Source: JASGKO01 sp049840595
GTDB taxonomy: Bacteria; Verrucomicrobiota; Verrucomicrobiia; Chthoniobacterales; Chthoniobacteraceae
Length of the DNA: 64,000 nt
Direction: 5' to 3'
Assembly (NCBI GenBank): GCA_049840595.1
Contig: JASGKO010000036.1
Span: forward strand, 1 to 64,000
A model generated the notes under the pieces. That model saw only the letters and a program-made list of their open reading frames with translations. It ran no database searches and was not told the origin of the DNA. The translations under genes and the position numbers were made by a program. Below, one piece after another: positions 28,413-36,992 of this stretch. The stretch's first letter is position 1, and each line of letters opens with the position of its first letter.

Positions 28413-31131
28413 TTGGAAGTTTGCCCTCGATCCCGCAGATCGCGGCATTGCTGAAGAACGGTTCAAGTCACCCCTCACCGATTCCATCACGTTGCCGGGC
28501 TCACTGGCGGTGCAAGAGGTTGGAGAAAGCCCCAGCGTGGATACGGCCTGGACGGGGACAATTTTTGATCGCTCCTGGTTTACCGCTCCCGCCTATGCCC
28601 CCTATCGCGAGGCCGGGAATATCAAAGTGCCGTTTTTCCTGCAACCGGAGCAGGTGTATGTCGGGGTGGCGTGGTATCAGTGTGAAATTGAAATTCCCGC
28701 TTCATGGGAAGGGAAACGGGTGCAACTGATGCTGGAGCGACCGCACTGGCAGACCATGGTATGGCTGGGCGAGCACTTAATCGGTTCGGATGACAGCCTC
28801 TCCACCCCACATCGCTACTGGCTGGGCGAAAGCCTGTCGGCGGGCTTTCATCGCCTCACGATCCGCGTGGATAATCGCCTGCACATCGCGGTGGGCGAAA
28901 ATGCCCATAGCGTAAGTGACCACACGCAGGGGAATTGGAATGGGATCGTCGGTGAAATCTCGCTCCTGGCTGGTGAATCGCTCGATTTTGAGGACCTGCA
29001 GATCACTTCGAAAGCGGAAGCGCGTTCCATTTCCGTTCGCGGAAAACTGACCCGGGCGGTCAGCGAAACCATCGGCATTGAAGTTGCGAAGCAGGCTCTG
29101 AGTTTTTCTTCCGCAGCCGATGGCTCTTTCGCCTTTGTGATTTCGCTCCCACAGGAGATGCCGCTCTGGGATGAATTTTCGCCGGTGCTTCACGAACTCA
29201 CCGCTTCGCTGCCCAACGGGACGATCCGCAAGGTGAGTTTCGGACTCCGGGAAATCAAGGTGGACGGTCGCAAGCTGCTGCTCAATGGGCGGCCTTTGTT
29301 TCTGCGGGGCGCGCTGGAATGCTGCATTCATCCCCTCACCGGCCATCCGCCCACCGATGTCGAGTCGTGGAAACGGATTTTGCATGCGGTGCAGGCGCAT
29401 GGATTCAACCATCTGCGCTTTCATTCCTGGTGTCCGCCGGAGGCCGCTTTCGTGGCGGGTGATGAGCTGGGCGTGTATTTCCAGGTGGAGAGCGCAGCGT
29501 GGGCGAATGCGGTGGCGGTGCTGGCGTTCAATTCCCCGGCGGGAATCGGCGATGGCAATTCCGTGGATGAATGGGTGTTTCGTGAAACCGAGCGCATTCT
29601 CCGCGAGTACGGCAATCATCCGTGCTTTATCCTCCTGTCGCACGGCAACGAGCCGGGTGGCCCGCATCATCGTGAATATCTGCAACGCTGGCTGAGTCAC
29701 GCGCGCAGTCTTGATGACCGCCGACTTTTCACCGCTGGAGCTGGCTGGCCCGAGCTGGAGGAAAGCGACTACCAGGTGATCTCGGAGCCGCGCATTCATC
29801 AATGGGGCGATGGACTGAATTGCCGGATCAACGGCCAGCCTCCGGCCACGACGCACGACTATCGGGAAATCATCTCCCGTCGCGCCGCACCGGTGATGGC
29901 GCATGAAAACGGCCAGTGGTGCACCTATCCGCCGGTTTACGATACGGCGAAGTATCGCGGTCATCTGAAGGCGAAGAACTATGAAATTTTTGCGGAAACG
30001 CTGGCGGCAAATCACCTCGGAGAGCAGGTGCGGGACTTCGTGCTCGCCTCGGGCAAGCTGCAAGCGCTGTGCTACAAGGAGGAGATCGAATCCGCCCTGC
30101 GCACGCCCGAAATGGCGGGCTTTCAGCTGCTCGGTTTGCAGGACTTTTCCGGGCAGGGCACCGCCCCAGTGGGCGTGCTCGACGCCTTTTGGGAATCGAA
30201 GGGGGCGATTACGGCAGCGGAGTTTCGTCGCTTCTGCAACGGCACGGTTCCTCTCGCCCGCTTGCCCAAGCGGGTTTTCACCACGATTGAAACGCTTGAG
30301 GCGGCGATTGAAATTGCGCACTTCGGCGCAGCTCCCCTAGAAAATGCGGTGGTGGAATGGCGGCTCGAAGTTGATGGGAATACCGCCGTCAACGGTGAAC
30401 TTCCCGCCCGGACGATTGCCATAGGAAATGGAATAACCGTGGGCGTAATCAAAGTTGATCTGAAGGATCTGCCGACTCCGGCAAAGGCCCGGCTGGTTGT
30501 CGGCATCAAGGACACCCGTTTTCAAAATGACTGGGATCTGTGGATTTATCCATCGGTGCTTTCTTCAGCGCCGCAGGAAACGATCGTCTGCACCAGTGAC
30601 TTGGGAGAAGCACTAACTGCGCTGCGGAAAGGGGGGGATGTGCTCTACCTGCCACCACCGGCCATGCTCGCCGGAGAAGTGGCGCTCGGCTTTTCGCCCA
30701 TTTTCTGGAATACCGCCTGCACGCAGGGACAGGCGCCGCACACCCTCGGCGTGCTCTGCGATCCGAAGCATGCGGCACTGGCCGCATTTCCCACGGAATC
30801 ACATGGCAACTGGCAGTGGTGGCATCTGGTTTCCCAGGCCGGGGCCATGGTGCTCGACACGCTTTCACCTTCGCTCACGCCGATCGTGCAGGTGATCGAC
30901 GACTGGTATTTCAATCGACGTTTGGGCTTGCTCCTGGAAGCGCGCTGCGGCGCTGGACGGTTGCTCGTCTGCAGTGTGAACCTGAACAAGGGCCTGGAAT
31001 CCAATCCGGTGGCCCGGCAATTTCTCCATAGCCTGCGCAGCTATATGGCGGGCACTCACTTCGCCCCGACCGTCATCATTAGCGCCGATGAACTCCGCAC
31101 TTTGCTAAAAACTCCCTCGGTTGCAGGATAG
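28381..31131 (+). CDS. Glycoside hydrolase family 2 protein
   Basis: 916 residues, intact. N-terminal jelly-roll sugar-binding domain (YVGVAWYQCEIEIPASWEGK; HRLTIRVDNRL), immunoglobulin-like domain, then a TIM barrel entered by LLLNGRPLFLRGALECC and HGFNHLRFHSWCPPEAAF. Probable acid/base Glu424 in LLSHGNEPGG and probable nucleophile Glu509 in VMAHENGQW. GH2 enzymes remove beta-linked galactose, mannose, glucuronate or similar; which sugar cannot be told. No signal peptide, so probably cytoplasmic, matching intracellular phosphorolysis by the next gene. Confidence 0.82.
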   Translation: MKVNTIPKNRSWKFALDPADRGIAEERFKSPLTDSITLPGSLAVQEVGESPSVDTAWTGTIFDRSWFTAPAYAPYREAGNIKVPFFLQPEQVYVGVAWYQCEIEIPASWEGKRVQLMLERPHWQTMVWLGEHLIGSDDSLSTPHRYWLGESLSAGFHRLTIRVDNRLHIAVGENAHSVSDHTQGNWNGIVGEISLLAGESLDFEDLQITSKAEARSISVRGKLTRAVSETIGIEVAKQALSFSSAADGSFAFVISLPQEMPLWDEFSPVLHELTASLPNGTIRKVSFGLREIKVDGRKLLLNGRPLFLRGALECCIHPLTGHPPTDVESWKRILHAVQAHGFNHLRFHSWCPPEAAFVAGDELGVYFQVESAAWANAVAVLAFNSPAGIGDGNSVDEWVFRETERILREYGNHPCFILLSHGNEPGGPHHREYLQRWLSHARSLDDRRLFTAGAGWPELEESDYQVISEPRIHQWGDGLNCRINGQPPATTHDYREIISRRAAPVMAHENGQWCTYPPVYDTAKYRGHLKAKNYEIFAETLAANHLGEQVRDFVLASGKLQALCYKEEIESALRTPEMAGFQLLGLQDFSGQGTAPVGVLDAFWESKGAITAAEFRRFCNGTVPLARLPKRVFTTIETLEAAIEIAHFGAAPLENAVVEWRLEVDGNTAVNGELPARTIAIGNGITVGVIKVDLKDLPTPAKARLVVGIKDTRFQNDWDLWIYPSVLSSAPQETIVCTSDLGEALTALRKGGDVLYLPPPAMLAGEVALGFSPIFWNTACTQGQAPHTLGVLCDPKHAALAAFPTESHGNWQWWHLVSQAGAMVLDTLSPSLTPIVQVIDDWYFNRRLGLLLEARCGAGRLLVCSVNLNKGLESNPVARQFLHSLRSYMAGTHFAPTVIISADELRTLLKTPSVAG

Positions 31132-31191
31132 ACAACGCGGAAATCGCTGCGTAATGTCCGCCCTCACGACCCTAATCATTAGACCCCAATC

Positions 31192-33381
31192 ATGACCACA
31201 CCTGACCTCAAGAGCGGTTCCTTCACCCTGCCGGGTGAATCCGGCTACGAAGACCTCACCCTGCGCCTCGCGAAAAAATGGGGCGCCGACACCATCCGCG
31301 ACAGCGATGGCACCCAGCTTTCGCCGGAGATTACCCAGGCTGGCTACAACATTTACTCTACGATCTGCCTCGTCCGCTCGGTCAACGAATGGGCCAAGCA
31401 GAACCCGGACAAGCTCCAACAGAACTTCCTGATGAGCTTCCCGGTGGTGGCAGAGAAGGCCACGGTCACGATTGAAATCCTGAAGGGCTTTTTCAAGGAA
31501 CAGTTCGTCGTCAATTTCAACGACGATCCAAAGAAGTGGTGGCAGGTCTTCGACCGCACGACCGGGATGGAAGTGCCAAAGAAGCAGTGGAGCGTGAATG
31601 AGAAGAAGGGCACGATCACGATCCAGGACGCCCAACCGTGGCACAGCTACACCGTCAATTTCCTCGCCTACCGGATCTGGGAGGAAATCTCGATGTACAA
31701 CCACATCACCAACAACTGGGGTGATCGCGAGCATCTCGCGGCGGTGGACCCGATGTATCCGCAGACGCAGAAGGTGATCCTCGCCTACTTGAAAAAATGG
31801 CTGGAAGAGCATGCCGATACGACGGTGGTGCGCTTCACCTCGATGTTCTACAATTTCTCGTGGTTCTGGGGTGACGATATGAACCTGCGCTACATCTACT
31901 CCGACTGGGGTGATTACGCGATGACGGTGAGCCCGCGCGCGCTCAAGGCGTTCGAGAAAAAATACGGCTACAATCTCACCTCGGAAGACTTCGTCAACGG
32001 CGGTCTCTACAACTCGACTCACAACGCCCCCTCGCCCCGCTATCGCGACTACGTGGACTTCATCCACGATTTCGTGATCAGCTTCGGCAAGCAGTGCGTG
32101 GATATGGTGCATGCCTATGGCAAACAGGCGTTCGTATTTTATGACGATCATTGGATCGGCGTGGAACCCTACAGCCCGCGCTTTGCGGAGTTCGGCTTCG
32201 ACGGCCTCATCAAGTGCGTGTTCAACGCCTTCGAGGTGCGCAAGTGTGCGCATGCGAAGGGTGTGAAGACTCACGAGCTGCGCCTGCACCCCTATCTCTT
32301 CCCGACGGGATTAAAGGGCGAGCCGACTTTCCAAAAGGGCGGCAACCCGACGCTGGATGCGAAGAATTTCTGGATCGACGCCCGGCGTGGCATCGTACGC
32401 GCGCCGATTGATCGCATCGGCCTCGGCGGCTATCTTTCGCTCGTCGAGCCGTTCCCGGATTTCTGCGATTACATCGAGCAGCTCACCCAGGAATTTCGCC
32501 TGCTCAAGTCGTTCCATCAGGGCGACCAGCCTTACGTCGCTCCGTTCAAGGTGGCGGTGCTCACAGCCTGGGGCAGCCTGCGCTCGTGGATTTGCAGCGG
32601 CCACTTCACGCACGGTCTCGAACTGAACGAACTCATCGAATCCCTCGCCGGCATGCCGGTGGACGTGGAGTTCATCAGCTTCGACGACCTGCTCCTCAAC
32701 GGCGTGCCGAAGGGTGTGAAAGTGATCATCAACTGCGGTCGCGAGGGCAGCGCCTGGAATGGTGGCTGGAACTGGAGTGATCCGCGCGTGGTGGAATTGC
32801 TCACCGAATGGGTGGGCAAAGGCGGCTCGATTCTCGGCGTAGCCGAGCCCTCTGGCATCGAGCTGGAGCCCGGCCGCCGCTTCCAACTCGCCCCCGTGCT
32901 CGGCGTGGATCGGGAACGCGGCGAGCGCATCGCCAATGGCAAATACAAGTTTGCCGCCCCGGCGAAGCACTTCATCACCGAAGACCTCGAAGGCGCGCCG
33001 GATTTCGGCAAGGACGTGGAAGGGATCTTCACCCTCGGTGCGGAGACCACGGTGCTGGCCGAGCGCGATGGATCGCCAACCATTACCGCCCGCAAATTCG
33101 GCAAGGGCCGCGCGGTTTACTTTAGCGGCTTCAAGTTCACGCCAACCAATACCCGCCTGCTTCATCGCGCCCTCTTCTGGGCTGCGGCGAAGGAAGAGAA
33201 ATGGACGGTCTGGAACTCGTCGAACATCCTCACCGAGTGCGCCTACTTCCCGAAGAAGCGCAAGCTGGTGGTGATCAACAACGTCGGCGAAGCGCAGACC
33301 ACGACGATTACGATGGCCGATGGCAAGCAGAGCAAAAAGGTGAAACTTGCCCCACACGGCATCGCCATCCTCGACGCCTAA
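31192..33381 (+). CDS. GH112 beta-galactoside phosphorylase (lacto-N-biose or galactosyl-rhamnose type)
   Basis: 729 residues, intact. LAKKWGADTIRDSDGTQLSP near the N-terminus is the family's opening motif; YNFSWFWGDDMNLRYIYSDW and AFVFYDDHWIGVEPYSPRF lie in the TIM barrel, the latter around Asp318/319 where GH112 enzymes place the general acid. A C-terminal beta-sandwich ends in HGIAILDA. GH112 enzymes split beta-1,3-galactosyl-N-acetylhexosamine or beta-1,4-galactosyl-rhamnose with phosphate to galactose 1-phosphate. The substrate class is not decidable by eye; a plant or biofilm rhamnogalactan source would fit the organism (inference). Confidence 0.82.
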   Translation: MTTPDLKSGSFTLPGESGYEDLTLRLAKKWGADTIRDSDGTQLSPEITQAGYNIYSTICLVRSVNEWAKQNPDKLQQNFLMSFPVVAEKATVTIEILKGFFKEQFVVNFNDDPKKWWQVFDRTTGMEVPKKQWSVNEKKGTITIQDAQPWHSYTVNFLAYRIWEEISMYNHITNNWGDREHLAAVDPMYPQTQKVILAYLKKWLEEHADTTVVRFTSMFYNFSWFWGDDMNLRYIYSDWGDYAMTVSPRALKAFEKKYGYNLTSEDFVNGGLYNSTHNAPSPRYRDYVDFIHDFVISFGKQCVDMVHAYGKQAFVFYDDHWIGVEPYSPRFAEFGFDGLIKCVFNAFEVRKCAHAKGVKTHELRLHPYLFPTGLKGEPTFQKGGNPTLDAKNFWIDARRGIVRAPIDRIGLGGYLSLVEPFPDFCDYIEQLTQEFRLLKSFHQGDQPYVAPFKVAVLTAWGSLRSWICSGHFTHGLELNELIESLAGMPVDVEFISFDDLLLNGVPKGVKVIINCGREGSAWNGGWNWSDPRVVELLTEWVGKGGSILGVAEPSGIELEPGRRFQLAPVLGVDRERGERIANGKYKFAAPAKHFITEDLEGAPDFGKDVEGIFTLGAETTVLAERDGSPTITARKFGKGRAVYFSGFKFTPTNTRLLHRALFWAAAKEEKWTVWNSSNILTECAYFPKKRKLVVINNVGEAQTTTITMADGKQSKKVKLAPHGIAILDA

Positions 33382-33401
33382 TCACGATCGACAATTATTC
33401 G

Positions 33402-33440
33402 AAAGCCGGTCCGGTGCGTCATTCGCTGGACCGGCTTTTT
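33402..33440 (+). terminator. Rho-independent terminator after GH112
   Basis: Perfect 11-base stem AAAGCCGGTCC / GGACCGGCTTT with a 15-base loop, running into TTTTT. It lies 20 bases after the GH112 stop and closes the carbohydrate locus. Confidence 0.85.
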
Positions 33441-33449
33441 ACTTTTCAT

Positions 33450-33563
33450 TTTCACCACGAAGGGAAAAAAGTTTTGATCGCAGATGACGCGGATGGGTCC
33501 GGATACGGCACCTGCGCAGGCCGATTTGTCATTTCTTCGTGCCTCCGTGTCTTCGTGGTGAAA
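33450..33563. repeat. Intergenic inverted repeat, CACCACGAAG type
   Basis: 13-base perfect arms TTTCACCACGAAG (33450-33462) and CTTCGTGGTGAAA (33551-33563) enclose about 88 bases including CTTCGTGCCTCCGTG. Sequences of this kind recur in intergenic DNA of many environmental bacteria; it may be a small non-autonomous element. No gene inside. Confidence 0.55.
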
Positions 33564-33625
33564 AATTCCGGTTTGTTTGCCGCGCGGAATGATGTTACCC
33601 ATGGACGCGATCCAACCTGCTGCTC

Positions 33626-34414
33626 ATGCCCTTGCTTGAAGTCAAAAATCTAAAGACCTGGTTCCCAGTGCACGGTGGCCTGCTCCGCCGCCATATTGAC
33701 GATGTGAAAGCGGTGGATGATGTAAGTTTTTCCATCGAACCCGGTACGACCGTCGGCCTCGTGGGCGAAAGCGGCAGTGGCAAAACGACCATCGGACGCA
33801 CGATTCTGAAGCTCACGCCCGCGACCAGTGGAGAAATTTACTTCAACGGGAAGGAAATCCTCTCGATGAGCGAGTCGCAATTTCGCCCGCTGCGGAGCGA
33901 GATTCAGATGATTTTTCAGGACCCATTCGGCTCCTTGAATCCCCGGCTCACTATTTTCCAGATCATCGGCGAGGCGCTGGAAATCCATTTCCCGGAAATG
34001 AAGAAGGCCGACCGCCGCCAGCGCGTGGCCGAGCTGCTCAAGCAAGTGTCGCTCAAACCGGAATTCATGGACCGCTATCCGCACGAATTCAGTGGCGGCC
34101 AGCGGCAGCGCATCGGCATTGCCCGCGCGCTTGCGGTGAAGCCGAAATTCATCGTGTGTGACGAACCAGTCAGCGCGCTCGATGTGAGCGTGCAGGCGCA
34201 GATTGTAAACCTGCTCCAGGACTTGCAGGACGAGCTGGGGCTGACCTATCTTTTCATCGCGCACGATCTGGCCGTGGTCGAGCATATCAGCGATCAGGTG
34301 CTGGTGATGTATCGTGGCAAAATCGTAGAATCCGCCAGCAGCGAGGCGATTTATGAAAATCCGCAGCACGAATATACGAAGAAGCTGCTTTCCGCGGTGC
34401 CGCAACTGGGCTGA
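33626..34414 (+). CDS. Oligopeptide/dipeptide ABC transporter ATP-binding protein (OppF/DppF type)
   Basis: 262 residues, intact. Walker A GESGSGKTT (residues 47-55), Q-loop MIFQDPFGSLNPRLT, signature EFSGGQRQRIGIARAL, Walker B FIVCDEPVSALD, and the switch His in LFIAHDLAVVEH. The VPQLG ending fits an abbreviated OppF; the usual 60-residue C-terminal extension is short. No oppA-D genes adjoin it in this window, so its partners must lie elsewhere. No Shine-Dalgarno. Confidence 0.85.
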   Translation: MPLLEVKNLKTWFPVHGGLLRRHIDDVKAVDDVSFSIEPGTTVGLVGESGSGKTTIGRTILKLTPATSGEIYFNGKEILSMSESQFRPLRSEIQMIFQDPFGSLNPRLTIFQIIGEALEIHFPEMKKADRRQRVAELLKQVSLKPEFMDRYPHEFSGGQRQRIGIARALAVKPKFIVCDEPVSALDVSVQAQIVNLLQDLQDELGLTYLFIAHDLAVVEHISDQVLVMYRGKIVESASSEAIYENPQHEYTKKLLSAVPQLG

Positions 34415-34548
34415 GAGCCGTCGAAAGATTATTCAAAGTCGTAACCATGGACGCTGCTCACCCTTCGCTTTGATTCGCTGATTCAATTTCCACTTACCAT
34501 GCGCGGTCCTCAACCCTCATTCCTCAACTCTCAACTTCCGTTTCCGCA

Positions 34549-35655
34549 ATGACTCCTTTTCTGCGAAAACTTCTCGGCCTTAACTGGCTGCTCATCGGTA
34601 TCATGCTTGGGCTTTCCGGCTTCGGCATCGTGGCGATCTACAGTGCGACTTATTTTTACGAAGGCTCTTACAATAATTTCTGGCATCAGCAGTTGATCTG
34701 GGTCGTGATCGGCACGGTCATCTTTTTGGTAACCAGTCTCATCGATTATCGCTGGGTCAAATGGGGGGCGCTGCCAGTTTATATCTGCAGTGTAGGCTTT
34801 CTATTGATGACGCTGGTAATGGGCCATCGCGTGAACGGCGCGAAGAGCTGGCTTCACCTGGGGCCGATCAACTTTCAGCCAGCCCAACTCGCGATTATTG
34901 GCGGGATTCTCATCATTGCGCTGCTGCTTTCCCAGTTTCGTTCCTGGCATCCCATGCTGCGCTTGGGATTGGTCGGGGCAATTGCCGGCGGGCCGATGCT
35001 GCTGATTCTGAAGCAGCCCGACCTCGGCGAAACGCTGGTCTGGGGGCCGGTCTTGCTGGCCATGCTGCTGGTGGCAGGCATTCCGCTACGCTATCTGATT
35101 TGTATCGTCCTGCTCGTGGTAACAGCCATGCCGATCGCGTTTTACTTCAAGCTGGAGCCTTACCAGCAGGCGCGCATTACGGCATTTGCCCATCCCGATA
35201 TCGACCCCAAAGGGGCGGCCTGGGACATCAATAATTCGCTCAATGCCATCGGCTCCGGAGGCTGGAACGGCAAGGGTTACATGTCGCCCGATGCGCTGGT
35301 CGGCCAGGGTATTTTTAAGACCGCCGGCCACACGGACTACATCTTTACCACGATCAGCGAACAATGGGGATTTATCGGTTCAATCGTGGTGCTTAGTGCT
35401 TTCGCAATGTTGCTAATTATCTGCCTGTTTACGGCCTATCACGCCTCGGACGAACTCGGCATGTTACTTTCCGTAGGCCTGGCCGGGCTGCTCTTTTTCC
35501 ACATCTACCAGAATATCGGCATGACGATCGCCCTGATGCCGATCACGGGTGTTCCCCTGCCCCTGCTCAGTTATGGCGGCTCCTTCGCCGTGCTGGTAAT
35601 GTTTGGCCTCGGGCTGGTGAACAGCGTGTGGGTGCACCGCAAGTCGCTGGCGTAG
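34549..35655 (+). CDS. rodA: Rod-shape SEDS peptidoglycan polymerase RodA
   Basis: 368 residues, intact, about ten membrane helices. SEDS motifs: HRVNGAKSWLHLGPINFQPA, LKQPDLGETLVWGPVLL, ISEQWGFIGSIVVL, and the C-terminal ITGVPLPLLSYGGSFAVLV. RodA polymerises lipid II glycans with a class B penicillin-binding protein in cell elongation. No mreBCD or pbp gene is visible in the window. Ends ten bases before the convergent regulator's stop. Confidence 0.9.
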   Translation: MTPFLRKLLGLNWLLIGIMLGLSGFGIVAIYSATYFYEGSYNNFWHQQLIWVVIGTVIFLVTSLIDYRWVKWGALPVYICSVGFLLMTLVMGHRVNGAKSWLHLGPINFQPAQLAIIGGILIIALLLSQFRSWHPMLRLGLVGAIAGGPMLLILKQPDLGETLVWGPVLLAMLLVAGIPLRYLICIVLLVVTAMPIAFYFKLEPYQQARITAFAHPDIDPKGAAWDINNSLNAIGSGGWNGKGYMSPDALVGQGIFKTAGHTDYIFTTISEQWGFIGSIVVLSAFAMLLIICLFTAYHASDELGMLLSVGLAGLLFFHIYQNIGMTIALMPITGVPLPLLSYGGSFAVLVMFGLGLVNSVWVHRKSLA

Positions 35656-35664
35656 CAAGCTTGC

Positions 35665-36864
35665 TTAATCGCCAGGATTCGCGTCCCGGTATTCGGCGGG
35701 GGACTGGTTGGAGAAGCGACGGAAGGCCTGTCTGAAATGGCGCAGATCGCTAAAGCCGCACTGGGCGGCCACGTGGGAAAGCGACAAGTCGGGCTGCTGT
35801 TTTAACAAACGGGAGGCCGCCTGCATGCGCAGGCGATTGATGAAGCTGTAAGGCGCTTCCCCCAGATGTTCACGAAAACGATTTTCGAGGCTACGGCGAG
35901 ACCAGCGAGTTTTTTCCAGGAGCCAGTCCACACCAATGCCTTCGCCGATGTGTTCCTGGAGATCGGTGATCAACAAGCGGAAATCGGGGTCGTCCACTGC
36001 GGTGATATTGGTGGATTCGCGCGCGATCACTTCCGTCGGCTCCACATAAATCAATTCGCCAGGGCTCACCTTTTTACTCATTAACGCCGTCAACTTGCGG
36101 GCGGCGATTTCACCCGCCAGATGGTCCTGCCGAGCCACGCTGCTCAAGCTCGGTTGAATGTGGGCCTGGACCATCGGGTCATTATCCACTCCGATCACGG
36201 CAATTTGCCCTGGAATGTCCAGGCCCAGCCGATGACAGGCTTCGATCAACAAACTGGCGCGGACATCGTTGCACGCCATAACGGCGACTGGGGGCACGAG
36301 GGAGAGCAGCCACTGCTCCAGGGCTTTTTCCTGCTCAACCCAGGAATCCATGGCATCAAGATGAAGGCCCTGTTCCAAAACACTGCAAGTGCCGTGGTGC
36401 AAACGCACGGCAGTTTCAAATCCCTCCTGGCGGAGTTGACTGTAGTGGAGCCCCGTCGCTCCGTAGAAACCAAAGCGCTGGAATCGGCGCTCCAACAGAT
36501 GCTCCGCAGCCATACGACCAATCACCCGATGATCGGAGGTGACCGTGGTCACTCCTTCGCCCACGTGATAGGCCGCGAGGTTAACCACAGGAAAAGGCAA
36601 TGAACGCGCAATCTCGGCATCCTTTGCCGTGCCGATGGTAACGAAAGCCCCGTCCCCATGCCATCCGCGCAACCAATCCAGGGACGCGCTCTGATGTTCC
36701 TGAAACCGGGTCAGTCTCCAGTTCGTTTCCTGGCGGGCGTAGTCGCTGATGCCCTCTACCGTTTTTTCGACAAAAGCCCGGCTGTAGGGAAAAGCGAGGA
36801 TGACCTTCAACGGTTCTCCCTGGGATGAGGAATGGATTAATCCTTTCCGCAATTCTGGATTCAT
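35665..36864 (-). CDS. XylR-type transcription regulator (LacI-like sensor plus AraC DNA-binding domain)
   Basis: About 399 residues from MNPELRKGLIHSS; an in-frame start at 36921 is possible. The N-terminal two-thirds is a periplasmic-binding-protein-like sugar sensor (VAVMACNDVRASLLIEACHR, GQIAVIGVDNDPMVQAHIQP). The last 100 residues are an AraC double helix-turn-helix (LEKTRWSRRSLENRFREHLG; LSHVAAQCGFSDLRHFRQAF). This build matches XylR of E. coli and many verrucomicrobial regulators. It lies downstream of the GH127 gene on the same strand and may control it. Confidence 0.85.
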   Translation of the reverse strand: MNPELRKGLIHSSSQGEPLKVILAFPYSRAFVEKTVEGISDYARQETNWRLTRFQEHQSASLDWLRGWHGDGAFVTIGTAKDAEIARSLPFPVVNLAAYHVGEGVTTVTSDHRVIGRMAAEHLLERRFQRFGFYGATGLHYSQLRQEGFETAVRLHHGTCSVLEQGLHLDAMDSWVEQEKALEQWLLSLVPPVAVMACNDVRASLLIEACHRLGLDIPGQIAVIGVDNDPMVQAHIQPSLSSVARQDHLAGEIAARKLTALMSKKVSPGELIYVEPTEVIARESTNITAVDDPDFRLLITDLQEHIGEGIGVDWLLEKTRWSRRSLENRFREHLGEAPYSFINRLRMQAASRLLKQQPDLSLSHVAAQCGFSDLRHFRQAFRRFSNQSPAEYRDANPGD

Positions 36865-36992
36865 TAAATTATGGGGTGTTCTAAAGCATCCCACGCGACC
36901 GCGCGGGACAGGGTGTGCCATGGGTATAGCTTTCGTCCCCCTGGGAAAAGCAACCGCTTTCCCTTATCGACGGCCCCAGATTTGGAAAAATG

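Noticed and set aside
28777..33357. Several long minus-strand ORFs opposite GH2 and GH112
   Set aside because: Shadow frames; the plus-strand genes are complete with catalytic motifs.
35654..35665. Perfect 12-base palindrome AGCAAGCTTGCT between rodA and the regulator as a terminator
   Set aside because: No loop and no T run; too short to call.
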